Assembly: GCF_905171765.1 (NCBI RefSeq)
Contig: NC_053389.1
Span: 216,262,624-216,326,623 of the forward strand
Direction: 5' to 3'
DNA: 64,000 bases
From: Bufo bufo
Taxonomy: Eukaryota > Chordata > Amphibia > Anura > Bufonidae
The notes beneath the pieces were generated by a model, which saw nothing but the letters and a program-made list of their open reading frames with translations, had not been told where the DNA came from and did not search any database. Shown here piece by piece: positions 56,530 through 64,000 of this stretch. Made by a program: the position numbers and the translations under genes. Numbering within the stretch: position 1 is the stretch's first letter; each line of letters opens with the position of its first letter.

Positions 56530-57430
56530 TGTGTTCTTCTAGTACCATAGCCTCCAGCTCCCCCATTTTGCTAGCTAGACTTCTGAAATTTGTGAAAATA
56601 CATTTTAAATTACTATTACCTGTAAAGTGTTTATCCTGGATTTTTTGGTTACCTTGGTTAATTTTTGTATGTAACAGGTTCTTGTTTCCAGCAGTTTTAT
56701 TTTTTATTAATGTATAGTTATGCCCAGTCTTCTCCCTATTTTCCTTGCTAACCCCAGCCCCCACTAAATCCCAACTGTCCCCTTCTATAACCCACTCTCT
56801 ATCTACACTATCTACCCCCTTATTAGTATGACACTTCCCCCTCCCCCCCAGATCCTAGTTTAAAAGCTGTCTGACCTTTGCTGCACTGCCTTTCCCACCC
56901 TTCCTGCAGTGGTCATCTTCCTGGTTGCTAGGAGAAATGCCCTGCTGCAGTGTTGCCGGCCCTGGGCTTTCATCCCTAATATCAGCCAAACAGGCATATT
57001 TATTAGGGCGTGCCAGCTCAGGACTAGCCTCCCTGGAACTTTTCCCTCTACCCCTTCTTTGTACATTAACCCAACTGCTGATCTGATAGTCCTGATCTTG
57101 CCCTCCTCCACCCTCCTCTATTTCACTGACCCCAGCCAGTGCCTGCACAGTGAGGTCTAAGCCTCTCTCTAGTTTTGCAAGCCCCTAAGTATTTCCAGCT
57201 GCTTATTTAGATCCAAGATCTGGGCTTCCAAATATGCAACATGATTGCATCTAGTGCAAATATACCCTCGAACTGCTCTTCAAGGCATGCGTACATTGCA
57301 CAGAACACACACTTAGTGGCATTGTCCATGGAGTACTTGTTTAATGGGGATGAACAGTAAAAAAGTAAAACAGTAAGGCCGTGCCGCGGATCCGCAAAAA
57401 TCGGAAGCCGCCCGTGTGCCTTCTGCAATT
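56530..57430 (-). pseudogene. CR1 5' part: endonuclease start and ORF1-like region
   Basis: Contains the endonuclease N-terminus (LKCIFTNFRSLASKMGEL) and upstream Gln/Gly/Ser-rich ORF1-like pieces (57148-56855), then a cysteine pair segment (CVFCAMYACLEEQF at 57340-57207). In a shifted frame, a CTRCNHVAYLEAQILDLNKQ coiled-coil follows. This fits the nucleic-acid binding ORF1 of frog CR1/L2 LINEs, but similarity is by eye only. Confidence 0.55.
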
Positions 57431-57652
57431 TGCGGAACGGAACGGGCGACCGTCAATATAATGCCTAATCTTGTCCGCGAAGCGCGGACAAGAAGAGGAC
57501 ATGTTATATTTTTTTAGCGGGGCCGTGGAATGGAGCAACAGATGTGCTGTCCGCATCTTTTGCGGCCCCATTGAAGTGAATGGGTCCGCATCCGAGCCAC
57601 CAAAACGGCGGCTCGGATGCGGACCCAAACAATGGTCGTGTGCATGAGGCCT
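57376..57652. mobile_element. MITE within CR1
   Basis: The right end on the other strand reads AGGCCTCATGCACACGACC and the left end AAGGCCGTGCCGCGG. The interior has self-complementary pairs (TTGTCCGCG / CGCGGACAAG). A common frog MITE type; non-coding. Confidence 0.65.
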
Positions 57653-58101
57653 AAATATGAGTTAGAATTAGACCCTGTCTGCTGTAATTGAAGGACTAGC
57701 TAGAATCAACCCACCAACACACAAGGAAATTCTATCTAACCTTAGTTTTTTGCTCCTTGTCTTAAACTCCTTTTCTTTAACTCCACTTAATCAGAAGCCA
57801 TTTGGTACAGCAAGCCTCAGAAGAGCAAGCTCTGGGAGAGTTCAGTGGTTCAATTTATAGCACCTGGTTGCCCAAGCCACTCCCCTTAACCAAGCAGAGG
57901 GAAAAAAATGGGTTTAAATGGCAAAACACAGCAGAGAGAGAAAAAAAAAAAGTTTTAAATGGCAGTACTCAAATGCATAACTTAACTTTCAAGGATCTCT
58001 GCTTTAAACCACACTCAGCCACCTGCTATCACTCCACACTCAGCACAGACATCCTTTTCTTTAACTCCACTTAATCAGAAGCCACTTGGTACAGCAAGCC
58101 T

Positions 58102-58552
58102 TTAGATCCGAGCTTTATTAAGTCGCTTGACAGATCTTGCCCCCCTCAAAGACCGCCTCAGCACGACGTCTGACCATACCGTGTTCAACTTCGGGAACAA
58201 TGCCCACAACTGCAGCAAATCAAGTTTAATGTCCTGAATTAACTCCCAGAATGGCCGAGACCCTAAATCGTTATCCCCAGCATGTGATACTAAAATGTCC
58301 GGGGAACGATCTAACCTCACAAAGCGATGCACCTCCTGCAACCCCTCCTCATAACATACCTCTGATACCCAGCCACCACAACACCGCCACGTCCCGCCCG
58401 AAACCCAGTTGTCGACCATTTTGTCTGACGTCCGCCCTTATCGCTCCCCAAAACACGAACGAATGCCCCAGGATCCACACCAACGCCAGTTGTAAAAACC
58501 TAAGATCAGTAAAAGAAAACATGCCAACTTTAACCATTACAATGAGCAACAC
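58102..58552 (-). pseudogene. Ngaro SGNH/GDSL hydrolase relic
   Basis: Small hydrolase domain found in many vertebrate Ngaro elements; its role in the element is not established. Block I (WILGHSFVFWGA, Ser in GHS) is in 58552-58349; block III-like GDNDLG is in 58419-58102, in another frame. The His-containing C-terminal block is missing here because the CR1 element is inserted at about 58100; the continuation is expected in 52411-52120. The Ser and Asn blocks are readable, but a frameshift separates them. A plain esterase gene is unlikely, given its position after the recombinase. Confidence 0.7.
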
Positions 58553-58569
58553 TCACAACCTCCCAATTC

Positions 58570-59492
58570 TCACATAAGAGCGAAATCTAATAGATTCCCA
58601 CGACCTATCCTTTTTATCATTTCCTCACTCAAACCAAAACGCGCCACCTCCGTCGCTGCCCCAATCCTAAATGAAGGCCCCATATAACCCTCATCGCAAA
58701 TAACTAATACCTTCAAGCATCTCCTAAAAATGAAATTGAAAGTGCAACAAGAATGATCCGTCCTCATGCCTAAGAAGAGGAGCGGAGCCCTCACCAAACG
58801 CCCCCTATAGCCCTGTAAACATTTTACCAGACAAAGGATGCAACCCTGGACCTCAATCAAAGTCAACTGCCTACCCTTTCCTTACTGGTCTCTTTTAGAC
58901 TTCCTGACTCAAACAACTACCCTATCTGCATACATGTCCACATCCTCCAGCTTCAACCCCCCAGCTCTACTAACACTACTACTCACTAATTTCCCCAGTC
59001 TAAAAGCCCCAAAAAACACCAGTGAAAATGCAGTCCCGAACAAACCAACCTCCCATGATGACCTACAAACCTTGACTAACTTAGAGCCGATATCCAATAC
59101 CAACTTAAATGAGACCGGCCTTCTCCGATCCTCCGCCACCATTTCCCCATCGCCAACCTTTTAAAACCTGCCTGACAAAAAAGTATTTGTATAACCCGGC
59201 ACTCCTTGTAAACAAAAGCCAAGCACCACCTTTTCAACTGAGATACAGACCACCCTTCCTCCCTCCAATGACCTAACAGTAGTAATAAAGCCATTTCCCA
59301 ATCCTCCTCCCGCACTCTCAACTGCACACACCACCGTTCCCAAGACTCCCAGGCCTTACCATAAGCAGACCATGTGCCCAGACTCAAAGACACCTGCCCC
59401 ATTACTTTTCCTCCAAGATTTCCCACAGCCAATCCCGACACCCCAGTCCCACGTCCTCCGCTTCTGGCGCCAGCTGATGAAAACAGTCCCAC
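58570..59492 (-). pseudogene. Ngaro tyrosine recombinase relic
   Basis: Recombinase that in DIRS-order elements inserts a circular DNA copy, replacing a DDE integrase. Three overlapping frame pieces: 59492-59076 has the N-terminal core-binding part (GTWSAYGKAWESWERWC, LLGHWREEGWSVSQL); 59142-58909 has the first catalytic Arg context (FGAFRLGKL); 58866-58570 has the C-terminal box SFRIGAATEVARFGL and IKRIGRG, the R-II region. The residues around the catalytic Tyr are not in a clear frame. At least two frameshifts. It directly follows RNase H, as expected. Confidence 0.8.
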
Positions 59493-59591
59493 TGTGAACG
59501 AGTAAGGGCATCCGTCACACCATTAGAAGCACCCGGAACATGAATGGCCACTACCCAAGCATTGATAGATAAACATCTCAGTCAGCACCAC

Positions 59592-60609
59592 CTATTGCAA
59601 CAACCAAACCACCTGGGGAAAAGATGCCATCAAACCATTCATTTCCTGCACTACCCCCAGATTGTCACAGTGGAAGTGGACTTTCCTATTCTCAAAACGC
59701 TCTTCCCACAACACTACCGCCAGAACAATTGGAAACAGCTCCAAAAGCGCCAAATTTCCTAACCAACCTCTGACTACCCAAGACTCCGGCCATCGACCTG
59801 CACAACATTGACCCTGGCAATAAGCCCCAAATCCAACTCCCTCTGCAGCATCCGAATACAGTTCAAAATCAAGGTTTTTACAAACGTTGCCCATGACCAA
59901 CGTCCTCCCATTTTAAACCTTTAAGAAATTTGCCCAAACCTCTAAATCCCCCCTTAGTTCTTTTCCCAACCTAATGAAATGATGCGGCGCGGCTACACCC
60001 GCGGTAGCGGAAGCCAAGCGTCTACAAAAAATATGCCCCATCGGCATAATCCTGCAAGCAAAATTCAGTTTTCTCAACAAGGACTGCAAATCCTGCAACC
60101 TAATCTTCGACAATCTCCTTGCCCTACCAATTTCCTGCCGCAAATCCGCCAACTTGTCCTCCGGCAACCTGCATTCCATTTCGACCATGTTAATCACAAT
60201 CCCCAAAAAGCACAACTCCGTTGGAGGCCCTACTCTTCCCTGCTGCCAAAGGTACCCTATACTGTTCAAAAACCGACTGTACTGCATGCAACATTAGCGA
60301 ACAGACACGCGACTCCGCCGGCCCAAGGCATAGAAAGTCATCTAAATAATGAATAATGGACGAACAACCTGACACATCAACCACAACCCATTTGAGAAAC
60401 AAACTAAAAGTCTTGAAATAGGCGGAAGATAACTAGCACCCCATAGGCAAACATCTGTCCACAAAATCCCCCCCATCCCAAAAACAACCTAACAAATGCA
60501 GACTATCTGGATGAACCGGTAACGAGCTCTCGACTTGCTCCCTGAGCCAGCCTGGACCCAACGCCTCCGCTTCCTCCACCTGTCTGAGCGAGAGCTCCTC
60601 AAGTGACAT
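59592..60609 (-). pseudogene. Ngaro gag start fused to RT and RNase H
   Basis: Minus-strand relic. From ATG 60609 a short gag-like N-terminus (MSLEELSLRQVEEAEALG) runs at about 60530 straight into the middle of the reverse transcriptase (LPVHPDSLHLLGCFW, DRCLPMGC), so the rest of gag and the RT fingers were lost in a deletion. The catalytic HYLDDFL motif is present near 60345. RT thumb sequence follows (KLNFACRIMPMGH, to 59913). RNase H is at 59900-59592 with LYSDAAEGVGFGA, LELFPIVLAVVLW and HCDN carrying its acidic residues. The pieces occupy several frames with an in-frame stop after LPMGC. Non-functional; the copy mechanism in this group uses the recombinase encoded next. Confidence 0.8.
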
Positions 60610-60780
60610 GATGAGCAGCTGTTTAACTCGTCTATCAAATTAAAAGTGGCGGCTCCTTCACCCCCGGCGAACCACCTATTAAAAGGCCCCCAAACCACTA
60701 CATCCCGTTACCCTAGCAACCACCTCCCCCTTAATTGACTCCAAGACCTATTAACCCCTTCCTGCCACCCTCACTCACCA

Positions 60781-60929
60781 AAACTATTGTCATGATGGCC
60801 TCCCCTTAGGTCTGCGCCCCCAGTCCGGCCCCATTTGAGCGCTAGTGTTTCACTCTAGGAACAAACCTCCTGACTCCCTGTGTCGTAGCTAGTGCGTACC
60901 CTTGTTCGGTGTCCCACGTGATCAGACTG
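60781..60929. other. Junction sequence between Ngaro and Penelope-like end
   Basis: No ORF or repeat end recognised. Ngaro 5' terminal sequence may extend into it. Confidence 0.3.
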
Positions 60930-61457
60930 TTTGTTTGATCATCGATGCAGCGTGATGTGCTTAATTTGCCACAGATCCTTGGAAAAATTCAAAAGGTGGC
61001 ACTTATTGTATCCAATATCAGATAACGGTTCTGTCAGGGGTCTCTCAGGATTACTGTAGTACCATATGCGTTTCGGAGCGACAAGCTCCTTCTTCAGTGG
61101 AGCCAATTTCTGGAGAAATCAACAATGTGGTAACGTTTTATCTTTTATAAGACCGGCACACATTAGAAAAAGTGTAGCGGTAGTAATAGATCAAGCCGCT
61201 AATTATATTACCATCCACACTGAATAAGGAAGATAATGTGTATACAATATGAATTAAGAATACTGATCAGTTATATCCGGATCAAGTTATTTACTAACAT
61301 TAACTATTATGCACATTTATTTATGAATGAAATTAGTACTTTCCTTTTTTCTACTAACAATCATGTACATTGATTTCTTTTTGTTTATGATCATGTGCAT
61401 TGATCTATGAATGAAATCGGATTAGTCATGCTATCATCTGTATTTTGAAGATTATAA
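60930..61457 (-). repeat. Penelope-like terminal repeat, right
   Basis: Minus-strand copy of the 51536 repeat. It includes the hammerhead-like motif at 61063-61104 and continues to an AATAAGTGCCACCTTTTGAA segment near 60990-61010 that looks like the element's 3' side. Confidence 0.7.
61063..61104 (-). ncRNA. Hammerhead ribozyme-like motif, core intact
   Basis: The minus strand reads CTGAAGA (a match to CUGANGA), A, then a perfect 5-bp stem GGAGC-TTGTC-GCTCC, then GAAAC, a short stem III region GCATAT and GGTA as a possible cleavage triplet. All invariant core positions I can check are present. Stem I pairing is weak. Confidence 0.6.
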
Positions 61458-61461
61458 CCAG

Positions 61462-61615
61462 GGCTGTGGAGTCGGAGTCGAGGAGTCGGAAGCAATTTGG
61501 GGTACATGGAGTCGGAGAGTCGGCAAAAAATGAACCAACCCCGACTCCTACTAGATTTAAATTGGAATAAATAAAAAAAAAGCAAGTTAAATGTCCCCAA
61601 TTCACAAAAAGTTAT
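61462..61615. repeat. GTGGAGTCGGAGTCG-type MITE
   Basis: Starts CAGGGCTGTGGAGTCGGAGT, with the complementary CCCCGACTCC segment near 61540. This is a family common in fish and frogs. Right end unclear. Confidence 0.6.
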
Positions 61616-61623
61616 AATTAATT

Positions 61624-62648
61624 ACCGTATTTTTTACCCTATAAGACGCACCTGCCCATAAAGACGCACCTAGGTTTTTGAGGCGGAAAATAAGAAAAAA
61701 AATTTTTAAACCAAAAGGTGTGCTTTTGGTGGGTTTTGAACTAATGGTGGTCTTTGGATGACATTATTATGGGGGATCTGTGGATGGCACTGTTATGGGG
61801 GCATCTGTGGATGGCACTGTTATGGAAGGCTAACATCTGTGGATGGCACTGTTATGGGTGGCATCTGTGGATGGCACAGTTATGGGGCATCTGTGGATAG
61901 CACTGTTATGGGGGCATCTGTGGACTGGCACTGTATGGGGGCATCTGTGGATGGCTCTGTTATGGGGCATCTGTGGATGGCTCTGTTATGGGGGCATCTG
62001 TGGGTGGCACTGTTATGGGGGCATCTGAGGGTTGGCACTGTTATGGGCATCTGTGGGTGGCACTGTTATGGGGGCATCTGTGGGTGGCACTGTTATGGGG
62101 CATATGTGGGTGGCACTGTTATGGGGGGCATATGTGGATGGCACTGTTATGGGGGATCATTGTGGGGGCATCTGTGGATGACACATATATAGCATCTTAT
62201 CTTATGTGTCATCCACAGATCCCCCATAACAGTGTCCCTGTGTAGTGAATGGGTGCCGGCATCTGTTTCTATAATGGCAGAGGGGCCCGGTGCCTGCTTC
62301 ATTCATAAAGTGGGTGGAGCAGGCACGTGACGTAGTAAGCTACGCTACGAGCACCCACCGGCCCTCCTGACTGCCAAGAAGTTAGTAGTAAGTAGTACAG
62401 CGCTAGATTTAAGATGATTGGAATACTTTAACAATACCCACAAGTTAGATATGAATACCGTATACTACAGTGAGCGGGGGGCCCGGTGTAGTAGAATACA
62501 GTGACTGCACCGGGCCCCGCTGCCATTACAGAAACAGATGGCTGGCCCCTAGCCCCTCCTCCTCCAGCCTATTCACCGGACGGTCCGCAGCATTCTTCCC
62601 CATAAGACGCACTGCTATTTTCCCCCCACTTTTGCGAAAAATACGGTA
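61624..62648. mobile_element. CCGTATTTTT-ended MITE with internal minisatellite
   Basis: TACCGTATTTTTTACCCTAT at the left and, inverted, TACCGTATTTTTCGCAAAAG at the right, both with ATAAGACGCAC nearby. Possible TA target. The interior is mostly the minisatellite and a hairpin. Confidence 0.6.
61768..62183. repeat. 27-28-bp minisatellite
   Basis: About 15 units of CATCTGTGGATGGCACTGTT plus ATGGGGG. The 144- and 90-codon frames here are artefacts of the array (GGICGWHCYG repeats). Confidence 0.93.
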
Positions 62649-63118
62649 CTTTCTCTACTGTAAGAATAAAGGCCAATGCATGCAGTGATTCACGTTACCG
62701 CAAAACGAACACGTTAAGTTAACCAATGAAGAAGCATGCTTTTCATATGCTGACACGTAAATGACAGGCGTCACTCTTAGAATCACTTCATACTTCACTC
62801 ATTTGGTCAATTACGGGGCCAAATGTTAGCGCCAGTATCAAGCACCATGCAGAGGCCCAAGATCATACTATAGCGTTAAAGAGTGCACTCCTTTTACACC
62901 ATCATCAGCTGATTCCACATAGATGTCTACAGAACCTGTTCTATTAAATGCTTATACAAGTAGAGCGCCCCTGACAGAGTGGAGAGGGTGTCAGCAGTAA
63001 GTTTGTGTTGACGTCACCGATTATTTTGTCCTTCCTCTGATCTGTCAGAACAATAACCCCCAAAAACATATCCTGTCTTTTGAGCACCTGCCTTCACTCG
63101 GTGAGCATTTGGTCAGTA
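62649..63118. other. No gene recognised
   Basis: Mixed sequence without ORFs above chance or clear repeat ends. Confidence 0.3.
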
Positions 63119-63119
63119 A

Positions 63120-63320
63120 TCAATCAGTATTGCTAAAGCCAAAAAAAAAACAGGAGTGGATCCAAAACAGAGATGACATGTGAATGGAACATCAGTATTG
63201 CTAAAGCCAAAAAAAAAAAAACAGGAGTGGATCCAAAACAGAGGTGACACGTGAATGGAATATTTGCATGTCTTCTCTGTTTTGTACCCACTCCTGCTTT
63301 TGGCTACCAAATCATAAGCC
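63120..63320. repeat. MITE related to 16178-16342, with internal 65-bp duplication
   Basis: CAGTATTGCTAAAGCCAAAA...ACAGGAGTGGATCCAAAACA occurs twice in tandem (63125 and 63191). An inverted counterpart (TGTTTTGTACCCACTCCTGC) is at 63278-63300. Confidence 0.6.
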
Positions 63321-63477
63321 AATTCTGATGCAAAATAGGGACCATGTCATACAGGCCTTACAGTTGCTGCATAGACCGGATCAATTGTGCGTCTCATTTT
63401 TCCTTCCTTCTGACAAATCAGAAGAAGGGTCAAATAAATGATGATGTCAACCAGCCAAAAAGGCAAAACGGTGGCAT

Positions 63478-64000
63478 AGTCATAGAGTGGGGAGGTGGGA
63501 ACAGCATGAGAAGTCAACAGAGTGGCCCAATGACAGAGTGGTGAGGTGGCAGCAGCAAGAAGAGACCACAGAGTCACCCAGTGACAGAGTGGGGAGGTGC
63601 AGCAGCATGATGAGACCACAGAGTGGCCCAGTGACATAGTGTGTTGAAGTGGCAGCAGCATGAGGAGACCACAGAGTGGTAAGGTGGTAGCAGCATGAGG
63701 AGATCACAGAGTGGCCCAGTGACAGAGTGGGGAGTTTTCAGCAGCATGAGGAGACCACAGAGTGGCCCAGTGACATAGTGTTGAAGTGGCAGCAGCATGA
63801 GGAGACCACAGAGTGGTGATGTAGCAGCAGCATGAGGAGACCACAGAGTGGTAAGGTGGTAGCAGCATGAGGAGATCACAGAGTGGCCCAGTGACAGAGT
63901 GGGGAGTTTTCAGCAGCATGAGGAGAACACAGAGTGGCCCAGTGACATAGTGCTGAGGTGCTAGCAGCATGAGGAGACCACAGAGTGGCCCAATGACATT
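63478..64000. repeat. About 50-bp minisatellite, runs off the window
   Basis: Units of AGCAGCATGAGGAGACCACA plus GAGTGGCCCAGTGACAGAGTGGGGAGGTGGC with shorter variants, at least ten. The stop-free minus-strand frames are repeat artefacts. Confidence 0.92.

Larger units (their letters stand above)
52412..58100 (-). mobile_element. CR1-type LINE, inserted in Ngaro
   Basis: The 3' end at 52412-52480 reads on the plus strand ACATAGTTACATAGTTTAATA, the hallmark CR1 3' terminus in frogs. Minus-strand RT C-terminal, RT, endonuclease and ORF1-like pieces follow to the right. It is cut by a Tc1 copy (55249-56527) and a MITE (57376-57652). Near the 5' end, AACTCCACTTAATCAGAAGCC occurs twice (57779 and 58063). 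Confidence 0.85.
51960..60780 (-). mobile_element. Ngaro (DIRS-order) retrotransposon, split by CR1
   Basis: Minus strand, in order: gag-like start (60609), RT, RNase H, tyrosine recombinase, SGNH hydrolase (to 58102), then after the CR1 insertion the 3' tail 52411-51960 ending near ATTTTAATGGTGGGGG. Tyrosine recombinase plus RT/RH marks the DIRS order, and the hydrolase points to Ngaro. Split direct repeats were not identified. End coordinates are approximate. Confidence 0.8.

Noticed and set aside
61758..62245. 144- and 90-codon Gly/Trp-rich ORFs
   Set aside because: Translation of the 27-28-bp minisatellite.
63347..63970. Minus-strand Leu/Cys/Thr-rich ORFs of 75-104 codons
   Set aside because: Translation of the terminal minisatellite.
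63478..64000. Possible CRISPR-like regular repeats
   Set aside because: Units are contiguous with no unique spacers, and the genome is clearly vertebrate.
1..64000. tRNA, rRNA or snRNA genes
   Set aside because: No cloverleaf, 5S-like promoter box pair or rRNA core was recognised by eye; a covariance search would be needed to exclude them.

Overview
The window looks like nuclear DNA of an anuran amphibian (frog or toad). This is inferred from a three-exon vertebrate FGF gene and from a repeat content typical of large frog genomes: Tc1/mariner, hAT and TTAA-type MITEs, a Penelope-like element, a Ngaro/DIRS element, CR1, chromovirus Ty3/gypsy and an endogenous retrovirus. Nothing prokaryotic is present. 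The only host gene I can support is an intact FGF19/21/23-subfamily gene on the minus strand (coding 19542 to 14930), best read as fgf21. Its intron phases, splice sites and 104-bp middle exon all agree.

Layout. 1-2884: 3' part of a Penelope-like retroelement (reverse transcriptase plus GIY-YIG nuclease, split by one stop), ending in a hammerhead-like motif. 2914-3274: a TA-flanked MITE. 4631-5475: a deleted Ty3/gypsy relic. 6146-9057: a TTAA-flanked repeat-rich non-autonomous element. 9541-10350: two minisatellites. 10484-11510: a broken Tc1 transposon. 13248-13771: a MITE. 14930-19542: fgf21, with MITEs in intron 1. 21328-22934: a complete Tc1 transposon with an open 341-aa transposase. 23988-24329: a TTAA MITE.

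24824-51520 is a nested block. A hAT element (A) is split by a very young chromovirus (25622-31193, LTRs almost identical, TSD GATTT) plus Penelope- and LTR-derived debris. Its transposase relic resumes at 32866-35364 and is followed by a 113-bp tandem array. That array is split by a hAT-type insertion (36063-45956, 8-bp TSD ACTAGAGT), which carries a 767-bp foldback element and a complete but decayed endogenous retrovirus (37763-45720, TSD GATGG). A second hAT relic (B) follows at 46270-51520.

51536-61457 is framed by inverted Penelope-like ends and contains a Ngaro element (minus strand: gag start, RT, RNase H, tyrosine recombinase, SGNH hydrolase). The Ngaro is split by a CR1 LINE, which is itself split by a second, internally deleted copy of the 21.3-kb Tc1 family. 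61462-64000 holds MITEs and two minisatellites, the last running off the window.

Apart from fgf21 the genes are mobile-element genes. Most are broken. The Tc1 transposase at 21691 and the chromovirus gag are fully open, and the chromovirus pol has a single one-base break.
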